NCBI RefSeq assembly: GCF_946902915.1
Contig: NZ_CAMPPY010000004.1
Coordinates: 124,001-188,000 of the forward strand
Source: Streptococcus sp. Marseille-Q5986
Lineage (GTDB): Bacteria; Bacillota; Bacilli; Lactobacillales; Streptococcaceae
DNA length: 64,000 nucleotides
Reading direction: 5' to 3'
Shown here: positions 38,707 through 47,960 of the stretch, piece by piece
Layout: every line of letters begins with the position of its first letter
Numbering within the stretch: position 1 is the first letter of the stretch
The notes under the pieces: model-generated
Told to the model about the DNA's origin: nothing
Database searches by the model: none
The model's input: the letters and a program-made list of their open reading frames with translations, nothing else
Made by a program: the position numbers and the translations under genes

Positions 38707-40965
38707 ATGTTATCACTACAAGAATTTGTACAAAATCGTTACAATAAAACCATTGCAGAATGTAGCAATGAAGAGCTTTACCTTGCTCTTCTTAACTACA
38801 GCAAGCTTGCTAGCAGCCAAAAACCAGTTAACACTGGTAAGAAAAAAGTTTACTACATCTCAGCTGAGTTCTTGATCGGTAAACTCTTGTCAAACAACTT
38901 GATTAACCTCGGTCTTTATGACGATGTGAAGAAAGAACTTGCTGCTGCAGGTAAAGACTTGATCGAAGTTGAAGAAGTTGAATTGGAACCATCTCTTGGT
39001 AATGGTGGTTTGGGACGTTTGGCTGCCTGCTTTATCGACTCAATCGCTACTCTTGGTTTGAACGGTGACGGTGTTGGTCTTAACTACCACTTTGGTCTTT
39101 TCCAACAAGTTCTTAAAAACAACCAACAAGAAACAATTCCAAATGCATGGTTGACAGAGCAAAACTGGTTGGTTCGCTCAAGTCGTAGCTACCAAGTACC
39201 ATTTGCAGACTTTACTTTGACATCAACTCTTTATGATATTGATGTTACTGGTTATGAGACAGCAACTAAAAACCGCTTGCGTTTGTTTGACTTGGATTCA
39301 GTTGATTCTTCTATTATTAAAGATGGTATCAACTTTGACAAGACAGATATCGCTCGCAACTTGACTCTTTTCCTTTACCCAGATGATAGTGACCGTCAAG
39401 GTGAATTGCTCCGTATCTTCCAACAATACTTCATGGTTTCAAATGGTGCGCAATTGATCATTGACGAAGCAATCGAAAAAGGAAGCAACTTGCATGACCT
39501 TGCTGACTACGCAGTTGTCCAAATCAACGATACTCACCCATCAATGGTTATCCCTGAATTGATCCGTCTTTTGACTGCACGTGGTATCGAGCTTGACGAA
39601 GCAATCTCAATCGTTCGTAGCATGACTGCCTACACTAACCATACAATCCTTGCTGAAGCCCTTGAAAAATGGCCTCTTGAATTCTTGCAAGAAGTGGTTC
39701 CTCACTTGGTACCAATCATCGAAGAATTGGACCGTCGTGTGAAAGCAGAATACAAAGATCCAGCTGTTCAAATTATCGACGAGAGTGGACGTGTTCACAT
39801 GGCTCACATGGATATCCACTACGGATACAGCGTTAACGGGGTAGCGGCACTCCACACTGAAATCTTGAAGAACTCTGAATTGAAAGCCTTCTACGACCTT
39901 TACCCAGAAAAATTCAACAACAAAACAAACGGTATCACTTTCCGTCGTTGGCTTATGCATGCTAACCCAAGACTTTCTCACTACTTGGATGAGATTATTG
40001 GAGAAGGTTGGCACCATGAAGCAGATGAGCTTGAAAAACTCTTGTCTTACGAAGACAAAGCAGCTGTCAAAGAAAAATTGGAAAGTATCAAGGCTCACAA
40101 CAAACGTAAATTGGCTCGTCACTTGAAAGAACACCAAGGTGTGGAAATCAATACAAACTCTATCTTTGATATCCAAATCAAACGTCTTCACGAGTACAAA
40201 CGCCAACAAATGAACGCTTTGTACGTGATCCACAAATACCTTGACATCAAAGCTGGTAACATCCCTGCTCGCCCAATCACAATCTTATTTGGTGGTAAAG
40301 CAGCTCCAGCCTACACAATCGCTCAAGACATCATCCACTTGATTCTTTGCATGTCAGAAGTTATTGCTAACGATCCAGCAGTAGCTCCACACTTGCAAGT
40401 AGTTATGGTTGAAAACTACAACGTTACTGCAGCAAGCTTCCTTATCCCAGCATGTGATATCTCAGAACAAATCTCACTTGCTTCTAAAGAAGCTTCAGGT
40501 ACTGGTAACATGAAATTCATGTTGAACGGAGCTTTGACTCTTGGTACTATGGACGGAGCTAACGTGGAGATCGCTGAGTTGGTTGGTGATGAAAACATCT
40601 ACATCTTTGGTGAAGATTCAGAAACTGTTATCGACCTTTACGCAAAAGCAGCTTACAAATCAAGCGAATTCTACGCTCGTGAAGCTATCAAACCATTGGT
40701 TGACTTCATCGTTAGCGATGCAGTTCTTGCAGTAGGTAAGAAAGAACGCTTGGAACGTCTTTACAACGAATTGATCAACAAAGACTGGTTCATGACTCTC
40801 CTTGACTTGGAAGACTACATCAAAGTCAAAGAGCAAATGCTTGCTGACTACGAAGACCGTGACGCATGGTTGGATAAAGTCATCGTTAACATTTCTAAAG
40901 CAGGATTCTTCTCATCTGACCGTACAATCGCTCAGTACAACGAAGATATCTGGCGCTTGAACTAA
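38707..40965 (+). CDS. malP: Maltodextrin/glycogen phosphorylase
   Basis: This 752-aa PLP enzyme (GT35) releases glucose-1-phosphate from maltodextrins. The N-terminal [15 protein letters not shown] (about 97-111) and the PLP lysine segment [15 protein letters not shown] (about 595-609) with [10 protein letters not shown] are clear. Together with MalQ it processes imported dextrins. RBS AGGAGAC. Codon bias is strong. Confidence 0.97.
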   Translation: MLSLQEFVQNRYNKTIAECSNEELYLALLNYSKLASSQKPVNTGKKKVYYISAEFLIGKLLSNNLINLGLYDDVKKELAAAGKDLIEVEEVELEPSLGNGGLGRLAACFIDSIATLGLNGDGVGLNYHFGLFQQVLKNNQQETIPNAWLTEQNWLVRSSRSYQVPFADFTLTSTLYDIDVTGYETATKNRLRLFDLDSVDSSIIKDGINFDKTDIARNLTLFLYPDDSDRQGELLRIFQQYFMVSNGAQLIIDEAIEKGSNLHDLADYAVVQINDTHPSMVIPELIRLLTARGIELDEAISIVRSMTAYTNHTILAEALEKWPLEFLQEVVPHLVPIIEELDRRVKAEYKDPAVQIIDESGRVHMAHMDIHYGYSVNGVAALHTEILKNSELKAFYDLYPEKFNNKTNGITFRRWLMHANPRLSHYLDEIIGEGWHHEADELEKLLSYEDKAAVKEKLESIKAHNKRKLARHLKEHQGVEINTNSIFDIQIKRLHEYKRQQMNALYVIHKYLDIKAGNIPARPITILFGGKAAPAYTIAQDIIHLILCMSEVIANDPAVAPHLQVVMVENYNVTAASFLIPACDISEQISLASKEASGTGNMKFMLNGALTLGTMDGANVEIAELVGDENIYIFGEDSETVIDLYAKAAYKSSEFYAREAIKPLVDFIVSDAVLAVGKKERLERLYNELINKDWFMTLLDLEDYIKVKEQMLADYEDRDAWLDKVIVNISKAGFFSSDRTIAQYNEDIWRLN

Positions 40966-40992
40966 GATATAAATTTATACTAATACATTTTG

Positions 40993-41028
40993 TAAAAAAG
41001 CGAGTTTCGATTGAAATTCGCTTTTTTA
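40993..41028 (+). terminator. malP terminator
   Basis: AAAAAAGCGA-...-TCGCTTTTTT type hairpin (AAGCGAGTTTC / GAAATTCGCTT) with T-run. Confidence 0.85.
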
Positions 41029-41197
41029 AATGCTGTGGATTTGGATCAATCTTGTCTAAAAATAGGGAAATCCTAGATATAGTGAAGGCATAACACTTTC
41101 TTTCTGTCTCATGCTTCTTCTTAATAGATTACCTCATCTTTATTGTATTCGCTTACATAAAGTATTATAATATGATTGTAGGGAAGAAGGTGTTTTT

Positions 41198-41404
41198 ATG
41201 TGGAAAAAATATTTTTCAAAATATAGATGGACTGATTTATGTTGGACACTATTTGTGATTTTGGCATCCCTCTTGACGGGTAACCGTACTCTTTTTTCAC
41301 TTACCCATCAAGAGATCTCTTATCATGGGTGCTATTTGGGGATTACATTTGCCTCATTTCACTTATTATTCATTGATAAATTTGTCATTTCGAATCGAAA
41401 ATAA
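41198..41404 (+). CDS. Small putative membrane protein
   Basis: This 68-aa ORF has two hydrophobic stretches (about 13-30 and 41-59). A TATAAT box (near 41167) and GGGAAGAAGG precede it, so it is plausibly a real gene. I do not recognise a family. Confidence 0.5.
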   Translation: MWKKYFSKYRWTDLCWTLFVILASLLTGNRTLFSLTHQEISYHGCYLGITFASFHLLFIDKFVISNRK

Positions 41405-41458
41405 ATGGAGAGGTTAAAATTTTTTCCACTTTTCGGATAGACAGTTGAAAAATCGCGA

Positions 41459-41500
41459 TTTAAACCTACACCTCAAGAAGAGGTGCGGGTTTTGTAGTAT
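41459..41500. terminator. Hairpin terminator between small gene and rrmA
   Basis: AACCTACACCTC-AAGAA-GAGGTGCGGGTT followed by TTG; it can serve both converging genes. Confidence 0.7.
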
Positions 41501-41513
41501 CTGAAAGATTTGT

Positions 41514-42362
41514 TTACCGTACTTTCCCAACCAGAATCTCTGCTTCAATGGTAATCTCTGTCAGTTGATTCCAATCAATCTTGGTTTGATCAACGTGAAA
41601 GAGTAAGGGTGTCATGGCAAGTAAAGCTAGGCGTTGATCTGCTGTGATAGGTTTTGTTAAGGAAACAATCTGACTAGATTGGATGCTGAAATGTTCCTGG
41701 AAATGTTCTTTGATATCTTGATTAGAATAGTCCTTCTTTGTCAGTTGGTCTTGCACCATTTGACGGATTTCTTTGAGATGATTTTCAGTCGGGATGACCT
41801 TAATCAAGATACCATCTTTGGATAAAACGCGACGGAATTCCCCATAGTTGGCAGGCGAGAAGATATCAAGCAGGCTATCCATGCTGGCGTCTTTTATAGG
41901 AAGGCGAGCTAAGTCACCAACAAACCAGTTGACCGCCCAGTTGGGTTCGCTCTTGGCAGCGATTTGAACGGAATCTTTGGAAATATCAAAGGCGTAAAAG
42001 GTTTTGTCAGAGTGACTTTCTTGGAGTTTGCGAGAGTAGAAACCTTCGCCGCAACCGACATCCAAGATAGTTTTGGCAGTTTCTAGTCTTGCAAGCAGGT
42101 CTGAGATGGTTTCTAAGATAGTCTGATAAAAGCCAGCCTCTAGGATTTGTTGGCGGTTTTGAAAGTTTTCTTTGTCGTAGTTGGCAGATTGCTTAATTTG
42201 AGGTGCCAGATTGGCATAGCCAAATTTAGCCAAGTCAAAAGAATGGTGATTATTGCATTTGAGACTGCTCTCTACCAGAGTCAGATTTTCTTGGCAGATA
42301 GGACAGGCAAAGGCAGTCGCAGAAGCGAAGCGCTGAAGTTTGGGTTTGAGATTTGTATTCAT
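41514..42362 (-). CDS. rrmA: 23S rRNA (guanine-N1) methyltransferase, RlmA(II)-type
   Basis: This 282-aa protein has an N-terminal zinc ribbon (ACPICQENL...LKCNNHHSFD, about 19-43) and a SAM-dependent methyltransferase domain with motif I ILDVGCGEGFYSRKL (about 98-112). RlmA(II) methylates G748 in 23S rRNA in Gram-positive bacteria and affects macrolide/telithromycin binding. The chromosomal gene flanks the integrated element. The start region shows no strong RBS. Confidence 0.9.
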   Translation of the reverse strand: MNTNLKPKLQRFASATAFACPICQENLTLVESSLKCNNHHSFDLAKFGYANLAPQIKQSANYDKENFQNRQQILEAGFYQTILETISDLLARLETAKTILDVGCGEGFYSRKLQESHSDKTFYAFDISKDSVQIAAKSEPNWAVNWFVGDLARLPIKDASMDSLLDIFSPANYGEFRRVLSKDGILIKVIPTENHLKEIRQMVQDQLTKKDYSNQDIKEHFQEHFSIQSSQIVSLTKPITADQRLALLAMTPLLFHVDQTKIDWNQLTEITIEAEILVGKVR

Positions 42363-42600
42363 AGTTTAAGTGTATCAAAAGAGGCAAATGAAAGCAACTT
42401 TAGGAATAAGTAGATGGGAGATTCAGTAGAAATAAAACTAATTCTCCAATTTATAGAATGAAATTGCTTTTATATCTAAATTGCTATATTTTGACTTGGG
42501 CATCATTCCACACTTCAATATAACGCCTAAACCCTTGATATTACTGAGTTTTTAAAAAATCACATTTGAATAGATATCATTAAAAGTTCTTAAAAAGTCT
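42363..42600. other. Gene-free flank left of the integrated element
   Basis: AT-rich with no ORF. The last 25 bases repeat the att motif in tandem (AAAGTTCTTAAAAAGTC just ahead of the core), which the right end has once. Confidence 0.5.
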
Positions 42601-42615
42601 TAAAAAGTCCACAAA
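42601..42615 (+). repeat. Left attachment site (attL core)
   Basis: TAAAAAGTCCACAAA is repeated exactly at 53982-53996, at the stop codon of the integrase gene. The two copies bound the 11.4 kb element. Confidence 0.85.
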
Positions 42616-42665
42616 AAAAGCCCCACAAAAGGGCAATAAATGACGAGTTCAGCAGGCAAGAAACT

Positions 42666-42690
42666 AGCACGGTCAAACGTGCTTTTTTTA
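42666..42690 (+). terminator. Hairpin terminator inside attL
   Basis: AGCACG-GTCAAA-CGTGCT followed by TTTTTT on the plus strand. It would stop transcription entering the element from rrmA's side. AGCAGGCAAG directly before it is the core of the repeat described at 49535. Confidence 0.7.
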
Positions 42691-42741
42691 TTGTTGGCTG
42701 CTGATAGGTATATTATACCATGAAGTACGTACTTTATGACG

Positions 42742-43146
42742 TTATACCTGTAATTCTTCTCTGATTGCTTTCTGTAATAGCTGACTGAAATTGATTTTAT
42801 TTTCTTTACCAACTTCAACCAACCAACTAGGGAGGGTTACAGTCTTGTTAACAATCTTAGAACGTTCGCGCTCTCTGACCAGTTCTGTATCTACTGAGAT
42901 AGCTTGCAGAATATCCTTATCACTGCCAAGCTGACTAGCCAAAGCCTTGAAACTTGAAGGTTCTGGAAACTCTTTGCCTTCATCTTCAAACATGATTGTA
43001 TAGATTTCTAGCACCTCACGGGCCTTATAAATTGCCTCGTTCAAGGTCTCTGCTTCACTTATTGCCCCTTGAAAATCAGGGAATGTGATTGTATAACCGC
43101 CGTTTTCTTTATCCACTTCAAATAGTGCCAAGTAAGTGTATTTCAT
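42742..43146 (-). CDS. hicB: HicB-family antitoxin
   Basis: This 134-aa antitoxin has a degenerate RNase H-like fold (YTITFPDFQGAISEAETLNEAIYKAREVL, about 19-47) and a C-terminal ribbon-helix-helix (NKTVTLPSWLVEVGKENKINFSQLLQKAIREEL) for DNA binding. It neutralises HicA and represses the pair. It lies 47 bases downstream of hicA in the toxin-first order usual for HicAB, at the left end of the satellite. Confidence 0.9.
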   Translation of the reverse strand: MKYTYLALFEVDKENGGYTITFPDFQGAISEAETLNEAIYKAREVLEIYTIMFEDEGKEFPEPSSFKALASQLGSDKDILQAISVDTELVRERERSKIVNKTVTLPSWLVEVGKENKINFSQLLQKAIREELQV

Positions 43147-43193
43147 AATTTGATAATAACCAATGACCGCCCCAATATAGGGGAGGGAGTTTT

Positions 43194-43379
43194 TTACTCC
43201 CCTTCCAATACTTTCAAAATCTTGCCAAGTGTTCCAGGTCTATAATCGTTTTCTTTTGGTTTAGGTATCGTTACCGTTCTTCCGTCTGGATGTTTCCAAA
43301 CTTCATGCGAACCTTTACCAAAAGCTGTTTTGATAAAACCTTTTTTCTTAGCAAGTTTTTTTAGTTCTCTTTCGGTCAT
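43194..43379 (-). CDS. hicA: HicA-family mRNA interferase toxin
   Basis: This 61-aa toxin has the dsRBD-like HicA fold and catalytic His25 in GKGSHEVWKHPDGR. The family cleaves mRNA when not bound by HicB. RBS GGAGAAA, strong promoter just upstream. Confidence 0.92.
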   Translation of the reverse strand: MTERELKKLAKKKGFIKTAFGKGSHEVWKHPDGRTVTIPKPKENDYRPGTLGKILKVLEGE

Positions 43380-43408
43380 CGGTTTCTCCTTTCCGTATCT
43401 TTAATTAT

Positions 43409-43437
43409 ATTATACACTTGTTTAAAACATTCGTCAA
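43409..43437 (-). promoter_or_regulatory. hicAB promoter
   Basis: TTGACG, 17-base spacer, TATAAT on the minus strand. The spacer includes TGTTTTAAACA, a near palindrome that may bind HicB. Confidence 0.75.
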
Positions 43438-43581
43438 TACATAACGCGTATTTTTCACACTTGTTTTCACAACCTCACAAAAGCCCCTAGTTTGCTCTCT
43501 AAGGGTTTGTAGTTTATCCGTGGTGTTTTAGTTGTCCAGTACGAAACAAAGCAAAATAGGGGGCGAATATGAAGCCAACGC

Positions 43582-43974
43582 CTACTTATATGCTTCTAGC
43601 TCTCCGTTCTGGTGGATTCTCGCAAAGTTTAAGACGGCTATCTGTTTATATCGGTGGTAACTAGTAAAACTAGTACCTGCCATCTCTACGCATTCACTCA
43701 TTGTTTTCTTTCTCATGTAACAATAATGGATAATAAAGTATTTTCTGGCTCGCTTGTTCTCTATCTTATTGATATCATGGACAAATGTTTCTAGACTCTC
43801 TCTAATTGCTTTTTCATGCTTACTAGTCAAATTCCACTGATCAGGTAGGACAAGTTTCCAAGCCTCTTCATCTATTGTAACTTGGTTTTCACTTCCTGCC
43901 ATCCTCTGGAATCTCAGAAAGTAAGTCATCCGCTTTCTGACGTTCATCATCGTTTTAAACTTATCCAACTCCAT
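43582..43974 (-). CDS. ArpU-like phage late-transcription regulator
   Basis: This 130-aa protein ends with a sigma-like helix-turn-helix (MRKKTMSECVEMAGTSFTSYHRYKQIAVLNFARIH), a pattern seen in ArpU/RinA-type regulators of Gram-positive phages and satellites, which activate late or packaging genes. It overlaps the upstream zinc-finger gene by 14 bases. Its target within this element would be the hicAB end; this is uncertain. Confidence 0.6.
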   Translation of the reverse strand: MELDKFKTMMNVRKRMTYFLRFQRMAGSENQVTIDEEAWKLVLPDQWNLTSKHEKAIRESLETFVHDINKIENKRARKYFIIHYCYMRKKTMSECVEMAGTSFTSYHRYKQIAVLNFARIHQNGELEAYK

Positions 43975-44191
43975 TAGTTCGTTCTTTCTGACGTTTATAG
44001 TATCGTTTCTTTTGGGTCAATATCTTGTCTTTTTTCTTTTGGTAACGCTCCGCGTCTTTCTTTTTATTACATAGCTTACAAACTTTTGAGAAACCTTTCT
44101 TGTCTGAATGCTTTCTATAAAAGTTTTCGCTAGATAATTCTTTGGTCTCATGACACTTGGAGCATTTTCTAGTTAAAGTGGTTTCATTCAA
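43961..44191 (-). CDS. Small zinc-finger, HNH-like phage protein
   Basis: This 76-aa protein has two CxxC pairs (CSKCHETKELSSENFY and CKLCNKKKD) and a lysine-rich C-terminus. The pattern matches small HNH-like or zinc-ribbon proteins near the packaging region of streptococcal phages. The role is unknown. Confidence 0.6.
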   Translation of the reverse strand: MNETTLTRKCSKCHETKELSSENFYRKHSDKKGFSKVCKLCNKKKDAERYQKKKDKILTQKKRYYKRQKERTNGVG

Positions 44192-44217
44192 TCCTATTTA
44201 CTCCTTTTTGTCTTTCT

Positions 44218-44302
44218 CGCTCGCGAGAAAAAATGTACAGTGACGGCGTGAAGCTCGCGAGCGCCTAGTGGGAGGGGGATACCCCCCTATACTTAAGCTA
44301 GG
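44218..44302. other. GC-rich palindrome cluster, candidate cos region
   Basis: CGCTCGCGAG (44218-44227) and CTCGCGAGCG (44254-44263) form a 10-bp inverted repeat, each itself nearly self-complementary. They are followed by GGGGG-ATA-CCCCC (44274-44286) inside CCTAG / CTAGG arms (44264-44268 and 44298-44302). Such sites between HNH and small-terminase positions mark cos ends in many Siphovirus genomes; here that identity is inferred. Confidence 0.45.
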
Positions 44303-44395
44303 ACTTACTTCACACATATCTGTTATTTTTTCGAGTTTTAAATATTTTTTTATTTTTCTTTTTTACAAAAAAATTTTAATTCTTTCATTAAGACT

Positions 44396-44738
44396 TCAAG
44401 CTCTATACCTAGTCCAGTCCCTGGAGTGTGGCAAGTTCCTGTTACCTATGACAGTAGCATTAGCTGATCTATCGTCAGCGTAAAGCTTGTCAGACTTTTG
44501 TCTGTTGCATTGCCAATGGGCTAGTTGCAGATTCTCTATTGATGATGGATGACCACCTTTTGATACTGGAACCACATGATCTATCACAGGACTTAGTGGG
44601 TGAGGGTACTTCAATGATTTATCGACGGGGAGCCCACAAATCCCACAAGTATTTTTTGTTTTGAGAATAATATTTTTATTCCTTTCAAAAGCAACTCGGT
44701 GAGGACCACTCCGGTCGGTCTGTCCTTGGGGTATTCAT
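44396..44738 (-). pseudogene. HNH endonuclease, broken by a 4-bp duplication
   Basis: The frame beginning ATG at 44738 reads MNTPRTDR, then a tandem GACC duplication (44713-44720) throws it out of frame. Removing four bases restores a protein of about 110 aa with SGPHRVAFERNKNIIL, CGICG, the HNH-core DHVVPVSKGGHPSSIENLQLAHWQCNRQKSDKL. These are the zinc ligands and H-N-H residues of phage HNH nucleases that act with terminase in cos packaging. The intact-looking part from the TTG at 44614 lacks the first CxxC. Confidence 0.8.
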
Positions 44739-44826
44739 CTAGGGAGGGCCCTTTCTTTTATGTGGGTGGGGTGACCTCTACTCTCAGCTGTGAGTTCCTT
44801 ATACATTTATATTTCTATTGAAGATT

Positions 44827-45390
44827 TTATTGTTTTTTATTGTAGTTTAAAATAAATTTATACGCTTCAAACTCCTTAAAGCAATTCATTGCATCACGAA
44901 GATTTTCGCCTCTGATTTCGTAGGAATGAAAATTAAATCCTGTAGTGCCTTTAGTGGTAAAGTTTGTTTGTAAATCATGGATTGTGTTCTCAGCTTCATT
45001 TCTTAAGTTATTGTATTCTGTATAAAGATCTTCAAGTTCTTTAAGAAGACTACTAGCATTTTTAAAGAATCTATCATCTTCTTTTTTCATAAAATCACGG
45101 ATTTCATCCTCAATACTTTGCGTCTGTTCTTTAGAAAAATAATTCTTATTTTCAATGCTACTGAGACGATTTTTGTACATTTCTCGTTTTTTATTTAATA
45201 CGGAAATCTTTTCTTCAATTTTGGTGTAAGATTCAGCATCCAGGTTGGCTTCAGCAGCAGCCAATTTTTCATACTGTGAACTAATTTCAGATTCGATTAT
45301 TGGTAAATGATCACTGATTTCAGCTAATTCTTCCGCTTGTTTGTTCCGTACTTCTTCTAGTTTCTTTTTATTTTTTTCAATTACATTCAT
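44827..45390 (-). CDS. Coiled-coil protein of unknown function
   Basis: This 187-aa protein is almost entirely predicted coiled coil (about 1-130; EEVRNKQAEELAEISDHL..., EEKISVLNKKREMYKNRL), with a short globular tail. The ATG at 45390 has GGAGA upstream and overlaps the stop of a 29-codon ORF (ATGA). No family recognised; satellites often have such genes after the replication module. Confidence 0.65.
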   Translation of the reverse strand: MNVIEKNKKKLEEVRNKQAEELAEISDHLPIIESEISSQYEKLAAAEANLDAESYTKIEEKISVLNKKREMYKNRLSSIENKNYFSKEQTQSIEDEIRDFMKKEDDRFFKNASSLLKELEDLYTEYNNLRNEAENTIHDLQTNFTTKGTTGFNFHSYEIRGENLRDAMNCFKEFEAYKFILNYNKKQ

Positions 45391-45476
45391 TTTCTTCTCC
45401 AATTTTTTGTTAAGTATTTTTTGTATTCATCGTTGATTTGTTTTGTCTCGTTTCTTATCCTTGGTTTTTCTAACAT
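45387..45476 (-). CDS. 29-residue small ORF coupled to the coiled-coil gene
   Basis: The ORF MLEKPRIRNETKQINDEYKK... ends WRRK with its TGA overlapping the next ATG. GAGGT precedes the start by 4 bases. Too short to classify; may be a coupling leader. Confidence 0.5.
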   Translation of the reverse strand: MLEKPRIRNETKQINDEYKKYLTKNWRRK

Positions 45477-45997
45477 TTTTACCTCATTTCACTACTGTTA
45501 TATTTAACATATCTTCTATTCTGTTAAATTCAAGCCGTTTTCTCAATCCCTTTTGTATCAAGGGGATAGGTCTATTTTGCGTTTTTTAATTTACATTTTT
45601 TCATTATGTTAAATACACATGAATTTTATAGCTAAAATAACCTCCAAAAATCAAATCCAATCACTGAAAAATAATCAGTTTCAAAAAGGTAGTCATTTTT
45701 GGGCATCTAGTGACTACCACCTCCGCCTTACAGTCCCAAGGGTTTACAAAGAGCGTAGTCAGGTAGTCACCTTGCTCCCAAAAAAAATAAATAATAAACA
45801 CCTTAACTCTATTTACTCTACACACTTTATAAATAATATAAAATAACTACTTTTTTATATAAAAGTCAATCATATCAAGGGTTTAGGGGGGTAGTCAGTA
45901 AAATCTTAAAAACTACCCTTTTTCTAAATCCTTTTTGTTCAAAGGCTTTAGCTATCATCTGAAAAGTAGTCATTTTTTGAGTTAGTGACTACCCTAA
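45477..45997. other. Candidate replication origin of the satellite
   Basis: Seven full copies of GTAGTCA/TGACTAC occur at 45689-45695, 45711-45717, 45755-45761, 45763-45769, 45891-45897, 45966-45972 and 45986-45992, with partial copies at 45911 and 45996. They form two clusters around an AT-rich stretch (about 45780-45875). The right cluster runs into the end of the helicase gene. This iteron/AT/iteron plan beside the replication gene is that of SaPI origins. No convincing gene lies here. Confidence 0.7.
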
Positions 45998-47452
45998 CTA
46001 CCTTTTATGTTTTGAGTAACCAGGTTTAACGCTTTTTCCAAATTTCAAAGATCGTTTGTGTTCCCATCCCTCTTTATTTTGCATATACTTTTTAACCTTT
46101 GCTTTATCCTTTGGTGGTGCTTTGTCGGTTAGATAGACTTCTTGGAAAAATAGGTTTATAGTCATCTTGTCACGTTCTACCAATTCGCCATATTTATCTG
46201 TATCAAGTTCCGCCGTTCCACCTTTACTATTTCTAAAATAGCCCTCGTTCATCATGTCATAAATATAGTAATACCTGGTTCTATCTGTAACTGGGTAATG
46301 GTACATGTTTTTTGGAAAAGGTAAAGCCAAATAACGATCCAAATCCTCAAGAGTTTCATCAGCAAATTTGTACCTACTTCTTACCTCATTTACCAGGTTC
46401 TCCTGTTCTTCTGTCAGGGTCAAAGACTTGTTAGACTTCCAAGCTACCACCATAGCACCCCAAAAGGCTCTACGGTCTTTTTCCGTCCACTTCCTGCCCT
46501 TATAGGCGGTGTCCTTGTGGACTTCTGCAACCAGAAAGCGCCTTTCTCCTGTCAGGTCGTTTAAATAATCATGGTCATTGGTTGCCCTCACGATGATAAA
46601 ACTCTTAGGTAGTCGCCTGTCGCTTGAGGCGTAAGGCGGCCTAAACTCCATCTTGGCTTCTGTGATGAATTTCTTCAATTCTGAAAAACTAGCCTTTTTA
46701 CTGGCCACCATCTCATCATCAAATACACACCAGTTTCTCACCATTCTAGCCTTGTCATCTTTATCTGTAAATGTTTCAACCGTTGTAAAATACTTGTGAG
46801 TAAAAAGCCCCTCAAAAAATTGGGTTTTTCCTACTCCCTGCCGTCCGGTCAAGTCCAGCACAAAATCAAACTTGATAGAGGGGTCAAACACCTTAGCAAC
46901 TGCCCCACGGAAAAACAAATCTATGATAATACGGTTATATTCGTCATCCTTGATATTGAGATAATGCCTTAAAATATCAAAGGGATCACGCTGATTCACT
47001 AACTCTTTATACTCGCTTTCGCAAGATTCCAGATAGTCTTTTAAAGGGTTGTAACTGTGTTCTCCAGCTACCACTTCCAAGATATCAGCGATATCTCCTT
47101 TTTTATAATCCATCTTGTACTTAGTAGCAATATAAGCCCTAATCTCTCTGATAATCAGGTCATCGATTGCACCGCTCAAGGTTCTACCGTTTAGCTTCAT
47201 TGGTCTAGTCACGTCAATTTCATAAGTAAAGACGTTGTACTGTATCGCCCCTTTTAGCTTGCTATCTCCATTCAAAATCTTCTTGAGATTGTCCAAGTTG
47301 ACCGCAAAGCCATCCCCTCTTGCTTTTTTGGTCAAGTTTAGGCTATTGTGTTCCTCGTCGGTCTCCCTTGCTTGGGTCAAGTTCACCACTTCAGGCGGTG
47401 CTTGTTGTTGATTCTCTTCGATGATCTTACTTACAATTTCCTCACTATTCAA
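45998..47452 (-). CDS. VapE-type replication helicase
   Basis: This 484-aa P-loop ATPase of the virulence-associated E family has Walker A GRQGVGKT (203-210), Walker B WCVFDDEM (241-248), and sensor-like RATNDHDYLNDLTGERRF. In SaPIs and related satellites this protein class is the replication initiator/helicase. It overlaps the upstream gene by 8 bases. The iterons next to its 3' end are its likely target. No frameshift. Confidence 0.88.
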   Translation of the reverse strand: MNSEEIVSKIIEENQQQAPPEVVNLTQARETDEEHNSLNLTKKARGDGFAVNLDNLKKILNGDSKLKGAIQYNVFTYEIDVTRPMKLNGRTLSGAIDDLIIREIRAYIATKYKMDYKKGDIADILEVVAGEHSYNPLKDYLESCESEYKELVNQRDPFDILRHYLNIKDDEYNRIIIDLFFRGAVAKVFDPSIKFDFVLDLTGRQGVGKTQFFEGLFTHKYFTTVETFTDKDDKARMVRNWCVFDDEMVASKKASFSELKKFITEAKMEFRPPYASSDRRLPKSFIIVRATNDHDYLNDLTGERRFLVAEVHKDTAYKGRKWTEKDRRAFWGAMVVAWKSNKSLTLTEEQENLVNEVRSRYKFADETLEDLDRYLALPFPKNMYHYPVTDRTRYYYIYDMMNEGYFRNSKGGTAELDTDKYGELVERDKMTINLFFQEVYLTDKAPPKDKAKVKKYMQNKEGWEHKRSLKFGKSVKPGYSKHKR

Positions 47453-47960
47453 AAGCCACCTCCTTATAGAATGTTGTCGCTACTTCTAGGAAATAGCTGG
47501 CTAGGTCTTTCCGTTTGATGATTGCAGAAAACAAGTCCACCAACTGACCAAAACTGTAGCCATTCACAAATAGCAAGCGGACAAAGAGTGAAGTCTCATG
47601 TCTGGTATAAATGCCGTTACAAATCAGGTCAAAAATCCAGCCTTTCAACTCCATTCCAAGCCCCTGCCGTTGCTCAGTCAATTTGTTCACCTCTAAATCC
47701 TTCAAGATCATCAGTAATTCAGGACTAGCCAAACCTATTTCCAAATCTCTGGTCAATTCCCAGCCCTCTACTTGCTCGCTTTCGTCTTTAACTGCCATAT
47801 ACAAGCCTTTGTAGTGAAAAGCCGTCAACCCCTCGCCTATCGGCTCAAAGTAGATAAATTTGTAGTGATTTCCATTCTTCCATACTTGAGTAGGGCTAGA
47901 CTTGAGAAAGCCAAACAAAGGCAATTTGTCAGCGGATAGAATTAACTCAAGCCTCCTCAT
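47445..47960 (-). CDS. Satellite replication-module protein, unknown
   Basis: This 171-aa protein precedes and overlaps the helicase gene, and its own start overlaps the HTH gene by four bases. No catalytic motif is clear to me. Position suggests a replication accessory (primase-like or initiator partner), but this is inference only. Confidence 0.55.
   Translation of the reverse strand: MRRLELILSADKLPLFGFLKSSPTQVWKNGNHYKFIYFEPIGEGLTAFHYKGLYMAVKDESEQVEGWELTRDLEIGLASPELLMILKDLEVNKLTEQRQGLGMELKGWIFDLICNGIYTRHETSLFVRLLFVNGYSFGQLVDLFSAIIKRKDLASYFLEVATTFYKEVAFE

Noticed and set aside
39607..40233. 208-codon minus ORF within malP
   Set aside because: Shadow of a strongly codon-biased gene.
42601..42615. 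tRNA 3' end as the integration site
   Set aside because: The repeat TAAAAAGTCCACAAA does not match a tRNA end and no tRNA was found beside it.
42600..42818. 72-codon minus ORF at attL
   Set aside because: Antiparallel hairpins and the hicB 3' end explain it; no RBS and it shadows hicB.
45619..45846. 75-codon plus-strand ORF in the satellite
   Set aside because: It overlaps the iteron/AT-rich origin candidate, has no RBS, and reads as low-complexity.
45688..46002. CRISPR array
   Set aside because: The repeats are 7-8 bases, in both orientations and unevenly spaced; they look like iterons.
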